Shown: in pieces, positions 33,413-42,531 of the stretch
Position numbering within the stretch: position 1 is the first letter of the stretch
How the letters are laid out: each line of letters starts with the position of its first letter
Assembly (NCBI GenBank): GCA_017539045.1
Contig: JAFYHS010000010.1
Coordinates: 1 to 64,000 of the forward strand
From: Bacteroidales bacterium
Lineage (GTDB): Bacteria > Bacteroidota > Bacteroidia > Bacteroidales > F082
Length of the DNA: 64,000 bases
Direction of reading: 5' to 3'
Translations under genes and position numbers: made by a program
The notes under the pieces: generated by a model
The model's database searches: none
Told to the model about the DNA's origin: nothing
The model's input: only the letters and a program-made list of their open reading frames with translations

Positions 33413-35074
33413 TTAAGGATTTTGCGTGACCGTTATAGACACGGTCTTTCCTGATTCCGCTTTGACGCGAATCACGCCTGTACGAGGCCTTGGTCCTGCT
33501 AAAGGCTGAACTGTCACCGTCACATCCTTTGAGCCAAAGCCAGAGGTAGGCGAACAGCTCATCCAATCCACATCAGTGACCACCAGCCAGTTTTGGTTAG
33601 AAGTCACGTGGAATGTGAAATCAGCACCTTCGGGCCTGACGTCCATTTCGGTAATGTCGGTCTCAAGCAGATCGGGCTTGCCTTCCTGGACCACAACGAC
33701 CTCATCCATCACTTGTCCATTATGAGAAGCGTTAACAAAGCCAATTCTAGGCTCTTCGCTCGAATTCTGGTCCACGATGAGATAAACCGTTGCGTTGCCT
33801 TGCATCGCTTGCATGGGGACGTTGGAAATCCAATCCGATGCCGACAACATCCATGACGAATTGGAAGCCACCTCGATGGCTGCGCTTGTGGTACCTGTAT
33901 AGGCAACGTAAAGGGTGTCGGGCGAGAGTTCAACCCAAACTTGTTCGTCGCCTGCTTCCTGGGTGGCTGACAACACTTCGACCAAACCGTTTGACTTCAA
34001 CTTGAAGTGAGACTCACGAGGTTCCATCACGGTATTGGGGAGTGCGGTAATCGTAACCGTTGCGTTACCCGAACCCGTTTGCGGTGAAACCGATAGCCAT
34101 TCTTCGTTGATTTCGAACACCCAATCCGTATCACAGCCGACATTAATGGTCTGCTGGCCACCTTCTTTTCCAAACTGGAAAGAATGCGGATCGACTTCAA
34201 GGAAATGCGGGTCGGGAGAAGCCTCCTGCTTGATGGTAAGCATAGCTTGAGCATCTCCTGCTGTTGTAAAGACAACCAAGGCTTGACGATCTACATAAAT
34301 GGGGTTCTCGCCCACAGTCACGCTAACGGTAGCGTCGCCAGTACCTTCGGTCATGCTCAGCGTGACCCAATCGGCTTCGGTGGAGGCGGTCCAACTGTCT
34401 TCCGTGGTGACGGCAGCCGTCTTGGTCTCGCCAGTGCACTCAAAACCAAGGATGTTAGGCGTAACCGTGATACCTAACACAGGATTGATGGTCTGTACGA
34501 CATGAACTGTAGCCGTGGCCATGGCAGCATTGCCAATAACCACATCACCCTCGCGCGTAGTGGCCATCTCACCTGCAATAGGACTGATGCTCAAGGTAAC
34601 CACTTCGTTATTAGCCCCAGTAGTTACCGAGCAGTTTATCCATTGAGGCGTCGTGACTTCCCAATCTATATTTGAAGTCACCTGAACGCTATATTCACCT
34701 CCCTCAGGGCCACAAGCAATGGAGGTCGGATTGACAACGACATAATACATCGGTGCACGTTGGGTCACGGTCAACTCAGCGCTATTGTCCTTCGTCGTAG
34801 CCTTAATGATTCCCTGGCGGGCTTCAGCCCCCATATAATTCTCCACATTGACGGTCAATGTTGTGCCTCCGTTGCCCGAATGCGGGTCGACGGTAATCCA
34901 ATCGGAAGTCTCGCTGATGCTCCACTCGCCGTTTGACGTCAGTACCACTTCAAAACTACCCCCTTGGGCATCCATCTCCTGTGTTGTGGTAGAGAAGGAA
35001 ACCGTAACGGGTTTACGGCAGCCGACAAAGGCAAAAGCCACAGCTGCAACAATCAAAAAAGTAAGTTTTTTCAT
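33413..35074 (-). CDS. Lipoprotein made of six BACON Ig-like domains
   Basis: A lipoprotein signal (lipobox FVGC) is followed by six consecutive BACON repeats of 80-88 residues that fill the 553-residue protein. Each repeat has the pattern W-x(2-4)-(DEP)-W-(IVL) in its middle and T-(VI)-x-Q at its end: SISETSDWITVDPHSG, VTTPQWINCSVTTG, ASTEADWVTLSMTEG, FEINEEWLSVSPQTG, MLSASDWISNVP and VVTDVDWMSCSPTSG. BACON domains occur in surface glycan-binding proteins of Bacteroidota, where they often act as spacers. No catalytic domain is attached. A surface-exposed binding or spacer role is inferred. No SusC/SusD pair is adjacent. Confidence 0.92.
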   Translation of the reverse strand: MKKLTFLIVAAVAFAFVGCRKPVTVSFSTTTQEMDAQGGSFEVVLTSNGEWSISETSDWITVDPHSGNGGTTLTVNVENYMGAEARQGIIKATTKDNSAELTVTQRAPMYYVVVNPTSIACGPEGGEYSVQVTSNIDWEVTTPQWINCSVTTGANNEVVTLSISPIAGEMATTREGDVVIGNAAMATATVHVVQTINPVLGITVTPNILGFECTGETKTAAVTTEDSWTASTEADWVTLSMTEGTGDATVSVTVGENPIYVDRQALVVFTTAGDAQAMLTIKQEASPDPHFLEVDPHSFQFGKEGGQQTINVGCDTDWVFEINEEWLSVSPQTGSGNATVTITALPNTVMEPRESHFKLKSNGLVEVLSATQEAGDEQVWVELSPDTLYVAYTGTTSAAIEVASNSSWMLSASDWISNVPMQAMQGNATVYLIVDQNSSEEPRIGFVNASHNGQVMDEVVVVQEGKPDLLETDITEMDVRPEGADFTFHVTSNQNWLVVTDVDWMSCSPTSGFGSKDVTVTVQPLAGPRPRTGVIRVKAESGKTVSITVTQNP

Positions 35075-35139
35075 ATGCTTTGTTGTATTAATTCGTCGAT
35101 GATAAAACGATAAATCCTACTGGTTAGTATACTGAAGCG

Positions 35140-35172
35140 AAAAAAAGGTGCGCCGCAAAAACCGACGCACCT
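35140..35172 (-). terminator. Intrinsic terminator of ppiD
   Basis: On the minus strand AGGTGCG pairs with CGCACCT across a T-rich loop and is followed by a run of seven Ts. It lies 33 bp after the ppiD stop. Confidence 0.85.
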
Positions 35173-35204
35173 CATATTATGGAAACAACACTGTACTGTT
35201 TAGA

Positions 35205-37331
35205 TTAGAAAATCTCAGTTCTGTTGTCTTTGATCTTAGCCTGGTTTCTGATGGCATTGTACACAGCACCGCCACCAACCTTGTTGGTGAACTGGCTGGT
35301 CTTCTCTCTGATGATGTCAGAGTAGTCGGTAAGAGGAGCAGGCTGGTTGAACTTCACGTTCTTGATGATGAAAGCGCTGCTGTTGCCGGCGACAGGACCA
35401 ACCTCTTCACCTTCCTTCATACCGAGCAGGGTACCGATGATGTCAGCTTCGACACCAAAGTTGCTCAGCACGCGGGAATCGAGAGTGATATCGGAAACCG
35501 AAGTGGACTCGGCACCCAATTCGTTGACCATTCTGGTCACGTCATTACCACAAGCCTTCAGCTTCTCAACGGCAAGCTCGCCTTTCTTCTTGTTGAGGAT
35601 CTGATACTTGGCCTGTTCAACGACAGCGTCCATAGGAGCATAACCCTCATGGATCACACCCGTCAGAGCGGCCACAACCAGCATGTTGTCAAGTTCGAAG
35701 ATCTTTTCAGAAACATCACCCTTCTTGGTCTTCTCGTCGAAAGCCCAACGGACAATTTCGCGCGGGTTGTCGATACCAGCGATTTGGTAGGTCGACTTGC
35801 TCATCTTAGGCATGCTGCGCTTGGTGAGACCCTGAGCTTCGATGGCGTTGTTGAATTGGTCATAGGTTCTGTTCTCGGTGACAAACTTGTTGGCTTCAGC
35901 ATAGATGGACTGATAGGTCTTGGTGCTGGAGATGATTTCGTGGGTCAGGTAAGCCAGACGGGCTTTGGGCTGAGGTTGGGTCTTGTCAGTCACCTTAATG
36001 ATATGGTAACCATAGGGGGACTCAACAACACCCATAGTACCAACGGGGTTGTTCACCACAAAATCGTTGAAGGTAGGCACCATGGCTCCATCGGTGAACC
36101 AGCCGAGGTCACCGCCCTTATCTTTCGAACCCGGGTCAGTCGAGTTGGCTTTGGCCAGTTCGGCAAACAGTTCTTCGTTCTTGGGATCGCTCTTCAGCTG
36201 GGCCAGCAGTTCGTTGGCTTTAGCCTCGGCATCTTCCTTGCTGATGGTGTCCTGGCTGTTGTAAGCGCCCTTGAAGGGGATCAGGATATGGCTGGCCATC
36301 AGGGAGTCGGGACGGTTCTGCATATCAACAATACGAACCAGATTGAAAGCATCCTCGCTCTCGTAGGGACCATACACATAACCCACACCATTGCCATTCT
36401 CGAAGACGGCCTTTTGGACGGATTCTGAGACATCGTTCTTGCCAACCCAAGTGCTGTCGTAACGCTGATCGGAGTTGGCGTTGACGAAGTTGATCACGTT
36501 ATCGGTGGCTAAGAAGTCGTTTCTCATGTCCTCCACAAACTTCAGGGCTTCCTGACGGTCTTCCAATGACGGTTTAATATCGAACACCACGTACTCGATG
36601 TCGCGGCGCTCGTCAGTCTCATAACGATATTTGTTCTCTTCATAGAAAGCCTTGTTGTCGGCATCCGTGACCACCACCGTTGAATCGGGAATCGTGGTAT
36701 AACGCAGAGCGATGATGTCAGCCGAAGCCTTTCTATTCTTGATCTCGTAGTATTTCTCAGCCAATGCGGTAGGAAGGAAATAGGAAGCCTTCACCAGGTT
36801 GTCGAACTTGGTCTCCAAACGGTTGGCCTTCAATTCTCTTTCAAATTCGATCCAACGATCGTAGTACTCGGCGGGGAGATTATTCAGGTTCTGGAGATAT
36901 TCGTTCACGCGCTCTCTGTCGAAGTTGCCATTGCCGTCGCCAAAGCTCTGGACGATCCACGGGTGCGGGTTGTCGCCAGTCATCTGGTCGAGCAGTTCCT
37001 CAGAGGTGACGCCGATACCAGCGGCTTCATACTCCTTACCCATGAGGTTGTCCTTGATCATCTGTTCCAAGGTGTTGTTGTAGATGCTGTAGGTTTCAGC
37101 GGAAGAGAGGTTGTTGGTGTTGCTTGAAGACCTTCTGCTTTCAAGATTCTTTTCCTTCAATTGCTCATAGTCTCTCACCGGGATCTTGTCACCGTCAACC
37201 ACTGCAACGGTCGGACCAGTGCTTCTTCCCTGACTCTGGAAAAGGTCTTGTAAGACAAACGCTAACAATGCGAGACCGATGATTACAATTAACAATCCGG
37301 AGTGTCTTCTGATTTTTTCAATTGCTGCCAT
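35205..37331 (-). CDS. ppiD: PpiD-like periplasmic peptidylprolyl isomerase/foldase
   Basis: One N-terminal membrane helix (about 10-28, SGLLIVIIGLALLAFVLQDL) anchors a large periplasmic chaperone. A SurA-like N-terminal helical region covers about 35-240. A parvulin domain lies at about 344-450: MASHILIPFKGAYNSQDTIS, then ELAKANSTDPGSKDKGGDLG, then GTMGVVESPYGYHIIKVTDK. A second helical half follows to residue 708. PpiD interacts with newly translocated proteins near the Sec translocon. The motif KGGDLGWF is well preserved, so isomerase activity is plausible. It has its own promoter (37376-37383) and terminator. Upstream lies the CNNM-lptC cluster. Confidence 0.93.
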   Translation of the reverse strand: MAAIEKIRRHSGLLIVIIGLALLAFVLQDLFQSQGRSTGPTVAVVDGDKIPVRDYEQLKEKNLESRRSSSNTNNLSSAETYSIYNNTLEQMIKDNLMGKEYEAAGIGVTSEELLDQMTGDNPHPWIVQSFGDGNGNFDRERVNEYLQNLNNLPAEYYDRWIEFERELKANRLETKFDNLVKASYFLPTALAEKYYEIKNRKASADIIALRYTTIPDSTVVVTDADNKAFYEENKYRYETDERRDIEYVVFDIKPSLEDRQEALKFVEDMRNDFLATDNVINFVNANSDQRYDSTWVGKNDVSESVQKAVFENGNGVGYVYGPYESEDAFNLVRIVDMQNRPDSLMASHILIPFKGAYNSQDTISKEDAEAKANELLAQLKSDPKNEELFAELAKANSTDPGSKDKGGDLGWFTDGAMVPTFNDFVVNNPVGTMGVVESPYGYHIIKVTDKTQPQPKARLAYLTHEIISSTKTYQSIYAEANKFVTENRTYDQFNNAIEAQGLTKRSMPKMSKSTYQIAGIDNPREIVRWAFDEKTKKGDVSEKIFELDNMLVVAALTGVIHEGYAPMDAVVEQAKYQILNKKKGELAVEKLKACGNDVTRMVNELGAESTSVSDITLDSRVLSNFGVEADIIGTLLGMKEGEEVGPVAGNSSAFIIKNVKFNQPAPLTDYSDIIREKTSQFTNKVGGGAVYNAIRNQAKIKDNRTEIF

Positions 37332-37375
37332 AATTCTATTGATCTATTAACTATTAAACTTCATTTTTGAGCGTG

Positions 37376-37383
37376 CAAATTTA
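37376..37383 (-). promoter_or_regulatory. Bacteroidota -7 element for ppiD
   Basis: Read on the minus strand this is TAAATTTG, 44 bp upstream of the ppiD ATG. Confidence 0.5.
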
Positions 37384-37478
37384 GTAAAGATTTCGACGCG
37401 CAGGGATAAATGTTTGATTTTTATTTCAAAAAACCCTAAAAAGCACAATTTGAACCAATGTAATAAATTGGTATTCAG

Positions 37479-38771
37479 TTATTTGCCAACGACTTTTAAT
37501 TCAACTTCGTCCAATTTCATATTGGATGCTTTGAGGATTTTTATGCGATATTGGCCTATTTCGAGCACCTGATCTTGCTCGGGAATGCTCTCGCAATAAT
37601 GCAAAATCATGCCAGCCAATGTCTCATAATCGTCGGAAACAGGCAAGTCGAGTTTATAGGTATCGTTAAGATAATCGATTTCAAGTCGAGCAGAGAATAC
37701 GAAAGTGTTGTCGTCAATGACCTCCTCCTTTTCCTCTTCCACGTCATACTCGTCATCAATCTCGCCAAAAATCTCCTCTACCACATCCTCCATGGTGACG
37801 ATGCCTGCCGTACCACCAAACTCGTCGACGACTGCGGCCACGCCTTGACGCTTCTGGATGAAATGCTTCAGCAAACGGTCGGCCGTATAGGTCTCGGGGA
37901 AGAAATCGATACGACGAACCAGGTCCGACAAGGTCACCTCTTTGTGACCCGCAATAGCGCGTACCACATCGTTGAGGTGCACATAACCCACTATGTCGTC
38001 GATGCTCTCGCCAATCACAATCAGCTTGGAGTGTTTGGTCTCTTCGAAACGGGCTTTCACGGTTTCCAGCGAATCGGTCAGCTTCACCGACTCGATCTCA
38101 TTGCGTGGGCCCATGCACTCACGTAGCTTGACCGAGCGGAATTCCATGACATTCTGGAACAGTTGTATCTCCTGCTGCATGTCTTCGTCGGCTTCCTCTT
38201 GGTCGGCATATTCCGCAATATAGTCGTTCAAATCGACGGTGCTGAATTTGTATTCCTGGCTGTCGACCTTCATACGTAGCACATAACGGATGACAAACTC
38301 CGAGATGCCAGTATACAACAGCGTCAAGGGATAGAAAAGGCAATAGCAGGCAAAGGTCGGGAAAGCGAAAAACGACAGGATGGCGTTAGGGTTGATGCGG
38401 AAAAGCATCTTGGGCAGGAACTCGCCCACCAACAGAACCAATAGGGTTGCTAGGATGGTCTTCACCAACAGCACCATGAAGTCGTTGTCGAATGCAATGT
38501 ACTGCAGCCAATGGTTGACAGGTGCATCGAGCAGTTGCGACATGCTCATGCCATAGATGATAAGGGCGATGTTGTTGCCCAACAGCAGCGAGGTGATGAA
38601 ACGCGACTGGTTCTTGAAAAACAGGCTGATCAGCTTGGCAGAAAACGAATTCTTGGTCAACTCGACCTCCAGCTGCAGGCGGTTGATGCTATTGAAGGCA
38701 ATCTCAAGACCCGAGCACAGGGCGGAGAAAAACAGGGAAACGGCAACGACAATCCAGCTATTCATGGTCAT
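37479..38771 (-). CDS. CNNM/CBS-domain transporter (hemolysin C / CorC family)
   Basis: The N-terminal CNNM (DUF21) domain has four membrane helices within residues 1-160: VVAVSLFFSALCSGLEIAFN, LLGNNIALIIYGM, ILATLLVLLVGEFLPKML and AFPTFACYCLFYPLTLLYT. Two CBS repeats span about 205-335 (VKLRECMGPRNEIESVKL, then HFIQKRQGVAAVVDEFGGTA). A CorC_HlyC domain ends the protein (ADDYETLAG-type motif at DDYETLAGMILH). Family members act in magnesium or cobalt efflux, although the hemolysin name persists. Its start overlaps the stop of lptC by 4 bp; a second ATG two codons later is possible. The length is 430 residues, which is standard. Confidence 0.92.
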   Translation of the reverse strand: MTMNSWIVVAVSLFFSALCSGLEIAFNSINRLQLEVELTKNSFSAKLISLFFKNQSRFITSLLLGNNIALIIYGMSMSQLLDAPVNHWLQYIAFDNDFMVLLVKTILATLLVLLVGEFLPKMLFRINPNAILSFFAFPTFACYCLFYPLTLLYTGISEFVIRYVLRMKVDSQEYKFSTVDLNDYIAEYADQEEADEDMQQEIQLFQNVMEFRSVKLRECMGPRNEIESVKLTDSLETVKARFEETKHSKLIVIGESIDDIVGYVHLNDVVRAIAGHKEVTLSDLVRRIDFFPETYTADRLLKHFIQKRQGVAAVVDEFGGTAGIVTMEDVVEEIFGEIDDEYDVEEEKEEVIDDNTFVFSARLEIDYLNDTYKLDLPVSDDYETLAGMILHYCESIPEQDQVLEIGQYRIKILKASNMKLDEVELKVVGK

Positions 38772-39328
38772 TCCTCCTCATCAATGTCGAGCAGGGCGCT
38801 GCCCGAATACATGGTATATTCCGAGAAATCCTCCCTAGCCACCAAACTGTCGGCCTCGATTTGTTTGTCGGGCGTTACGATTTTCACATGTGACCGTGTG
38901 TAGAGCATCTTTAGATTCTGATACCAAAACAGTTTATCGGAATACATGGTCTCGTCGCTGCCAAAGTTCTTCACGATTACATTGCCTTGCGCCTCGATCA
39001 GCCCTGTCTTACCATAGCTCTTGCCATAGTCGGCATGCAATTCGGTCTTCTTCTGCTGTTTGTCGTACATATACACGTCGAAGCCCAAAGGAAACTCCAT
39101 GATTTCATCTTCCGTCTCCATACGGACCATGCGGGGTGTACGCAGTTCGATGCTGACCATACCCGAGTCGCTACGATAGAAAACCACGCTATCGGCGATG
39201 ATGCCTGACAGCGTGTCGTCGGACCCCATGGCTTGCACCAGCGCATCGGGGTTAGAACACGAAAACAACATCACAGCCATGAAGGCTGTGATGTTGAATA
39301 TGATTCCTATTTTCAGGATGTTTTTCAA
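38768..39328 (-). CDS. lptC: LPS export ABC transporter periplasmic protein LptC
   Basis: The 186-residue protein has a hydrophobic N-terminus with the sequence LFSC, which may be a lipobox. A single OstA-like beta-jellyroll follows: SGIIADSVVFYRSDSGMVSI, then KKTELHADYGKSYGKTGLIE, ending TPDKQIEADSLVAREDFSEY. LptC passes lipopolysaccharide from the LptBFG transporter to LptA. The context supports the call, because in Bacteroidales an OMP - TPR - LptC - CNNM - PpiD order is common. It is translationally coupled to the downstream CNNM gene and lies directly after the TPR gene (stop and start adjacent). Confidence 0.88.
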   Translation of the reverse strand: MKNILKIGIIFNITAFMAVMLFSCSNPDALVQAMGSDDTLSGIIADSVVFYRSDSGMVSIELRTPRMVRMETEDEIMEFPLGFDVYMYDKQQKKTELHADYGKSYGKTGLIEAQGNVIVKNFGSDETMYSDKLFWYQNLKMLYTRSHVKIVTPDKQIEADSLVAREDFSEYTMYSGSALLDIDEEE

Positions 39329-40780
39329 TTACTTCTTAGCTCTGATGGTCGTCGTTTCGCCGATCCATCCACCCACGTTGAAGGACTGGCCTTCGCTGTA
39401 GTCGTTGAAGAAGATGGTTTCCATCGACGGGAAGGCGGCGGTGTAGGCGCGGATCAGACCATTGGCCTTGTCGGCGCATGCAGGATCGATAGCTTTAGCC
39501 TTCAAGCACTTGTCGACGGCAGCCCAGAACACGGCCTTGCTTTCGATTTCGCCGCTGAACTGCTTGGCACTGCCAGCATACAGCATGGCGATGAGGAGGT
39601 AAGGCTCGCCGTTGGTCGGGTCGACCTGAGCGGCTCTTCTGTAGATGTCACGTGCACGCGACAGGCTGCCCATGTTCTCGTAGCACATACCCAGGTTACG
39701 ATAGGCACGATACTTACGGTCGTTGTTGTCGGTCTTGGTGGCCTGCTCAAAGAAGGTGGCGGCATCGCTCCATTTTCTATCCTTGAAGAACTTGACACCC
39801 AAGCTGTAGGAAGCTTCCGGGCTGGGCTCCAGTTCGTTGAGTCTGACAGCAGCGTCCAAGAAGAGCTTCGAATCGGTGCAGTCCTTCTTATCCAAGATGG
39901 TGGTGATGCGCTTGAGGAGCACCACGTCGTCGGGCGTTTCCTTCATCTTTGCGCTGAACACCTTGATCAGGTCTTCGCACGAGGCATAGGGCTGGAACAG
40001 GTTGTCGAGGTTGCTCTTCACACCCTTGTTGATGTTGATGTTCTTCTCGTTCTTCTCAATCTGCTTGTCGAAGCTAGCCACCGCGTCGGCATCGCCTGCA
40101 GCTTCAGCGTCTTCCTTAGCGGAGACCAGTTCGGCCTCAGTTTCGGCCAGTGCACCGATATTGTTATCGAGCACCTCACTGAGTTCTTGATAGACATTGA
40201 TGACGGTCATCTTCTCGGCCTTGTCGTTGTTCACCATGTCGATGGTGGCCTTGAAGTAAGCGTCGATGTAGGCACCCTGCAGCTGCGAGGGATCCATGGC
40301 GACAGCATCTTTCAGGACGTTGTAGGCCTCTTCATAACGGTTCTTATTATAAGTGTAGATGAGAAGACCTTTACGGCCCATGATGTTGGCCACTTGAGAG
40401 CCACCCGTCTTGGGATCAACCGGGAAGTACTTGGCGCGGTTGTCCATCATCATGCAGATGGTGTCGATGTAGGCGTCCTTGTCCTTCGGGTTGGTGCGGA
40501 TGAAATAGTCCATGATCTTTTCACCTCTCGTGTAGATCAACTGGCTTGCGCGGGGGCAGTTGAGAAACACCTCTCTCCAAGCCTTGACCATTTCCATGCT
40601 GATGGATTCGGGGGCGAACTTGTTCGACTCCCACTGTTTGTAAGCTTCTCCGTAGATGGAGAGGTTGGTCACGCAGGCGACGCTATCGGCGCCATACTTC
40701 GACTCCGATGCCTCTTGGGCGTTTACACTCATTGCCATTCCAATCATGACGGCAATCACCAAAAATCTTTTCGTTTTCAT
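39329..40780 (-). CDS. Periplasmic tetratricopeptide repeat protein
   Basis: A signal peptide (SVNA|Q) is followed by helical repeats over most of the 483 residues. TPR-like units are clearest in the C-terminal half, for example SYSLGVKFFKDRKWSDAATF and YRAYRNLGMCYENMGSLSRA. A central alanine/glutamate-rich stretch (LAETEAELVSAKEDAEAAGD) looks like a coiled coil. No enzymatic motif is visible. A scaffold role in envelope assembly is inferred from its neighbours lptC and the outer membrane barrel gene. Confidence 0.85.
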   Translation of the reverse strand: MKTKRFLVIAVMIGMAMSVNAQEASESKYGADSVACVTNLSIYGEAYKQWESNKFAPESISMEMVKAWREVFLNCPRASQLIYTRGEKIMDYFIRTNPKDKDAYIDTICMMMDNRAKYFPVDPKTGGSQVANIMGRKGLLIYTYNKNRYEEAYNVLKDAVAMDPSQLQGAYIDAYFKATIDMVNNDKAEKMTVINVYQELSEVLDNNIGALAETEAELVSAKEDAEAAGDADAVASFDKQIEKNEKNININKGVKSNLDNLFQPYASCEDLIKVFSAKMKETPDDVVLLKRITTILDKKDCTDSKLFLDAAVRLNELEPSPEASYSLGVKFFKDRKWSDAATFFEQATKTDNNDRKYRAYRNLGMCYENMGSLSRARDIYRRAAQVDPTNGEPYLLIAMLYAGSAKQFSGEIESKAVFWAAVDKCLKAKAIDPACADKANGLIRAYTAAFPSMETIFFNDYSEGQSFNVGGWIGETTTIRAKK

Positions 40781-40855
40781 CTCTTTCTTATTTTAATTGT
40801 TTGACTTGTTTACGCTATATTCAAATATCGTTCCAAAATGTTTTTCGGCGAAAAA

Positions 40856-42157
40856 TCATTTGTATTTACGCTTCATAAACCAGCGTTCATACACCGAAAC
40901 GCCTACATTTACCTTCAGATAACGTTCCTGTATCAGGCCTGCCTCGCGGGTGCCATACTGCCCGACTTCAAGGGCAAGGTTAACCTTCGAGAGGGTCTTG
41001 GGCAGTGGCAATGACATGCCAGCGGTAAAGCCCACCTTATTAATATGATGTTCGCCACCATCGTTACCGGGGAGGCAAATGAAGCCACGCTCATAGAAGC
41101 CGCCAATGCGATAGGCAACACGCGAGAAATAGCCCGTCACGGAAGTGTGGCGCGGGATGAATTCGCCACCGGCGCTCACGCTCCAAGCATCCTGAAGCAC
41201 ATCACTCGCCCCTTCACGGGCAAACTTCGACCATTGCATCCAGTTGAAGTCGGCGCCAAGGGTCCAGCGGTCGTCCTTTTGAAGGGCGACACCAACGCCA
41301 AAGCCTTGCGGCATGGTGATTTTCGTGCTATTGGTTTGGTTGGAGACCGTATCGATGACGAACTCCACTCCTGTGTCGATGTCTTCCTCGAAAGAACGAA
41401 CAAAAAGGGTCTGTTTGCCCTTGAGTCTGACCTTCTGATTATAGGTCAAACCAAGACTCAAGTGCATATCGTTGGCAACATCAAAGTTGCAGAGCGCACC
41501 GTAATCAAACATGAACGAGCTCACCATCAAGTCGACACTGCGACGGGTACCGATGTAATAAGCCGAGTCGGGGAAATAAAGGGTGGTCTCCGTTTGGGTG
41601 TCGCCAAACACGTAATGCACGTTGGCTCCAACAGCCACGTGTTTCCCGATCTTGAAGGCATTGCCCAAGAAGGCCTGGTTGAGACCGCCCGCACCCTTGA
41701 AACGTGTGGCGATGTTGCCCACTTCAGACACATTTGACTTGACTAGCATGGTATAGCCCGAGGTACTGTAAGGCTGCACACCCAAGGCCATACGCCACCA
41801 AGGTGTCACGCCAAAGGCCATCGACACATAGTCGAAAGAAGCGTTGGCCGACTTCTCGGACAGGTTGGAAGTGCTGAACGTCGAAGACTTGAAATACAAA
41901 CCGGCATCGAAAAGGAAAGCCAGCGAGTCAATCTTCGCATAGGAAGCCGGATTCTCGGCATTGATCATCCCTCCTCCGTATAAGGCATTGGCCGTTCCGC
42001 CCATACCTTGTAGTCTGGCATTCATCGACTTGTCTCTCACCTGCCCCACTCCAAAAAGTGAATAAGGAGAATCGACATCCGCTTGGGCCATCACATCAAT
42101 GCTGAGACCAGCCGCAAGCAGCAACATTATAATGCTTTTCAACAATACATTTCTCAT
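40856..42157 (-). CDS. Outer membrane transport-type beta-barrel protein
   Basis: The start at 42157 gives the signal peptide MRNVLLKSIIMLLLAAGLSI ending DVMA with Gln next. The opening VDSPYSLFGVGQVRDKS, followed by RLQGMGGTANALYGGGMINA with its glycine-rich turn and NPASYAKIDS, is characteristic of FadL/PorV-like barrels of Bacteroidota. The remainder alternates amphipathic strands and ends in YERWFMKRKYK. The length is 433 residues. The natural ligand is unknown. It heads the minus-strand cluster with the TPR gene, lptC and CNNM. A near-consensus -7 element (GATATTTG on the minus strand) lies at 42191-42198. Confidence 0.85.
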   Translation of the reverse strand: MRNVLLKSIIMLLLAAGLSIDVMAQADVDSPYSLFGVGQVRDKSMNARLQGMGGTANALYGGGMINAENPASYAKIDSLAFLFDAGLYFKSSTFSTSNLSEKSANASFDYVSMAFGVTPWWRMALGVQPYSTSGYTMLVKSNVSEVGNIATRFKGAGGLNQAFLGNAFKIGKHVAVGANVHYVFGDTQTETTLYFPDSAYYIGTRRSVDLMVSSFMFDYGALCNFDVANDMHLSLGLTYNQKVRLKGKQTLFVRSFEEDIDTGVEFVIDTVSNQTNSTKITMPQGFGVGVALQKDDRWTLGADFNWMQWSKFAREGASDVLQDAWSVSAGGEFIPRHTSVTGYFSRVAYRIGGFYERGFICLPGNDGGEHHINKVGFTAGMSLPLPKTLSKVNLALEVGQYGTREAGLIQERYLKVNVGVSVYERWFMKRKYK

Positions 42158-42322
42158 AAGTAAAATCTTACGCGCGCTCTTTTGAGCGTGCAAATATCCG
42201 ATTTTTTAACTCTTTGAGCAAGTTTTTATTGCCTATTTTATAACCCTAGTTTTGCATCTCATTGAATTTCAATAAGAAAGAATTTGAAAAGCAAAAAAAA
42301 TGTTGATTTTGAAGATTTTTCC

Positions 42323-42352
42323 TTGACGCAAAAGAAAAAAGTCGTACTTTTG
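42323..42352 (+). promoter_or_regulatory. Bacteroidota promoter for tRNA-Phe
   Basis: TTG (42323-42325) and TACTTTTG (42345-42352) are separated by 19 bp, a very good match to the phylum consensus. The element lies 15 bp upstream of the mature tRNA. Confidence 0.75.
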
Positions 42353-42367
42353 CAGCGCAAAAACGGA

Positions 42368-42440
<73 letters not shown>

Positions 42441-42451
42441 CGTAAAACAGA

Positions 42452-42477
42452 AGCCAGACGATGTCTGGCTTTTTTTG
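42452..42477 (+). terminator. Intrinsic terminator after tRNA-Phe
   Basis: AGCCAGAC, loop GAT, GTCTGGCT, then a T run. Confidence 0.88.
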
Positions 42478-42504
42478 TTGTTGCTGTGAGATACCATTTT
42501 TTCG

Positions 42505-42512
42505 TACTTTTG
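42505..42512 (+). promoter_or_regulatory. Bacteroidota -7 element for lnt
   Basis: TACTTTTG lies 20 bp upstream of the lnt ATG, immediately after the tRNA terminator. Confidence 0.6.
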
Positions 42513-42531
42513 CGCAAATTTTCTGAATCCT

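Noticed and set aside
39233..40804. A 523-codon plus-strand open frame opposite the TPR gene
   Set aside because: It is antisense to a gene with signal peptide, repeats and conserved neighbours. Its translation has the Val/His/Asp-rich bias of an antisense shadow.
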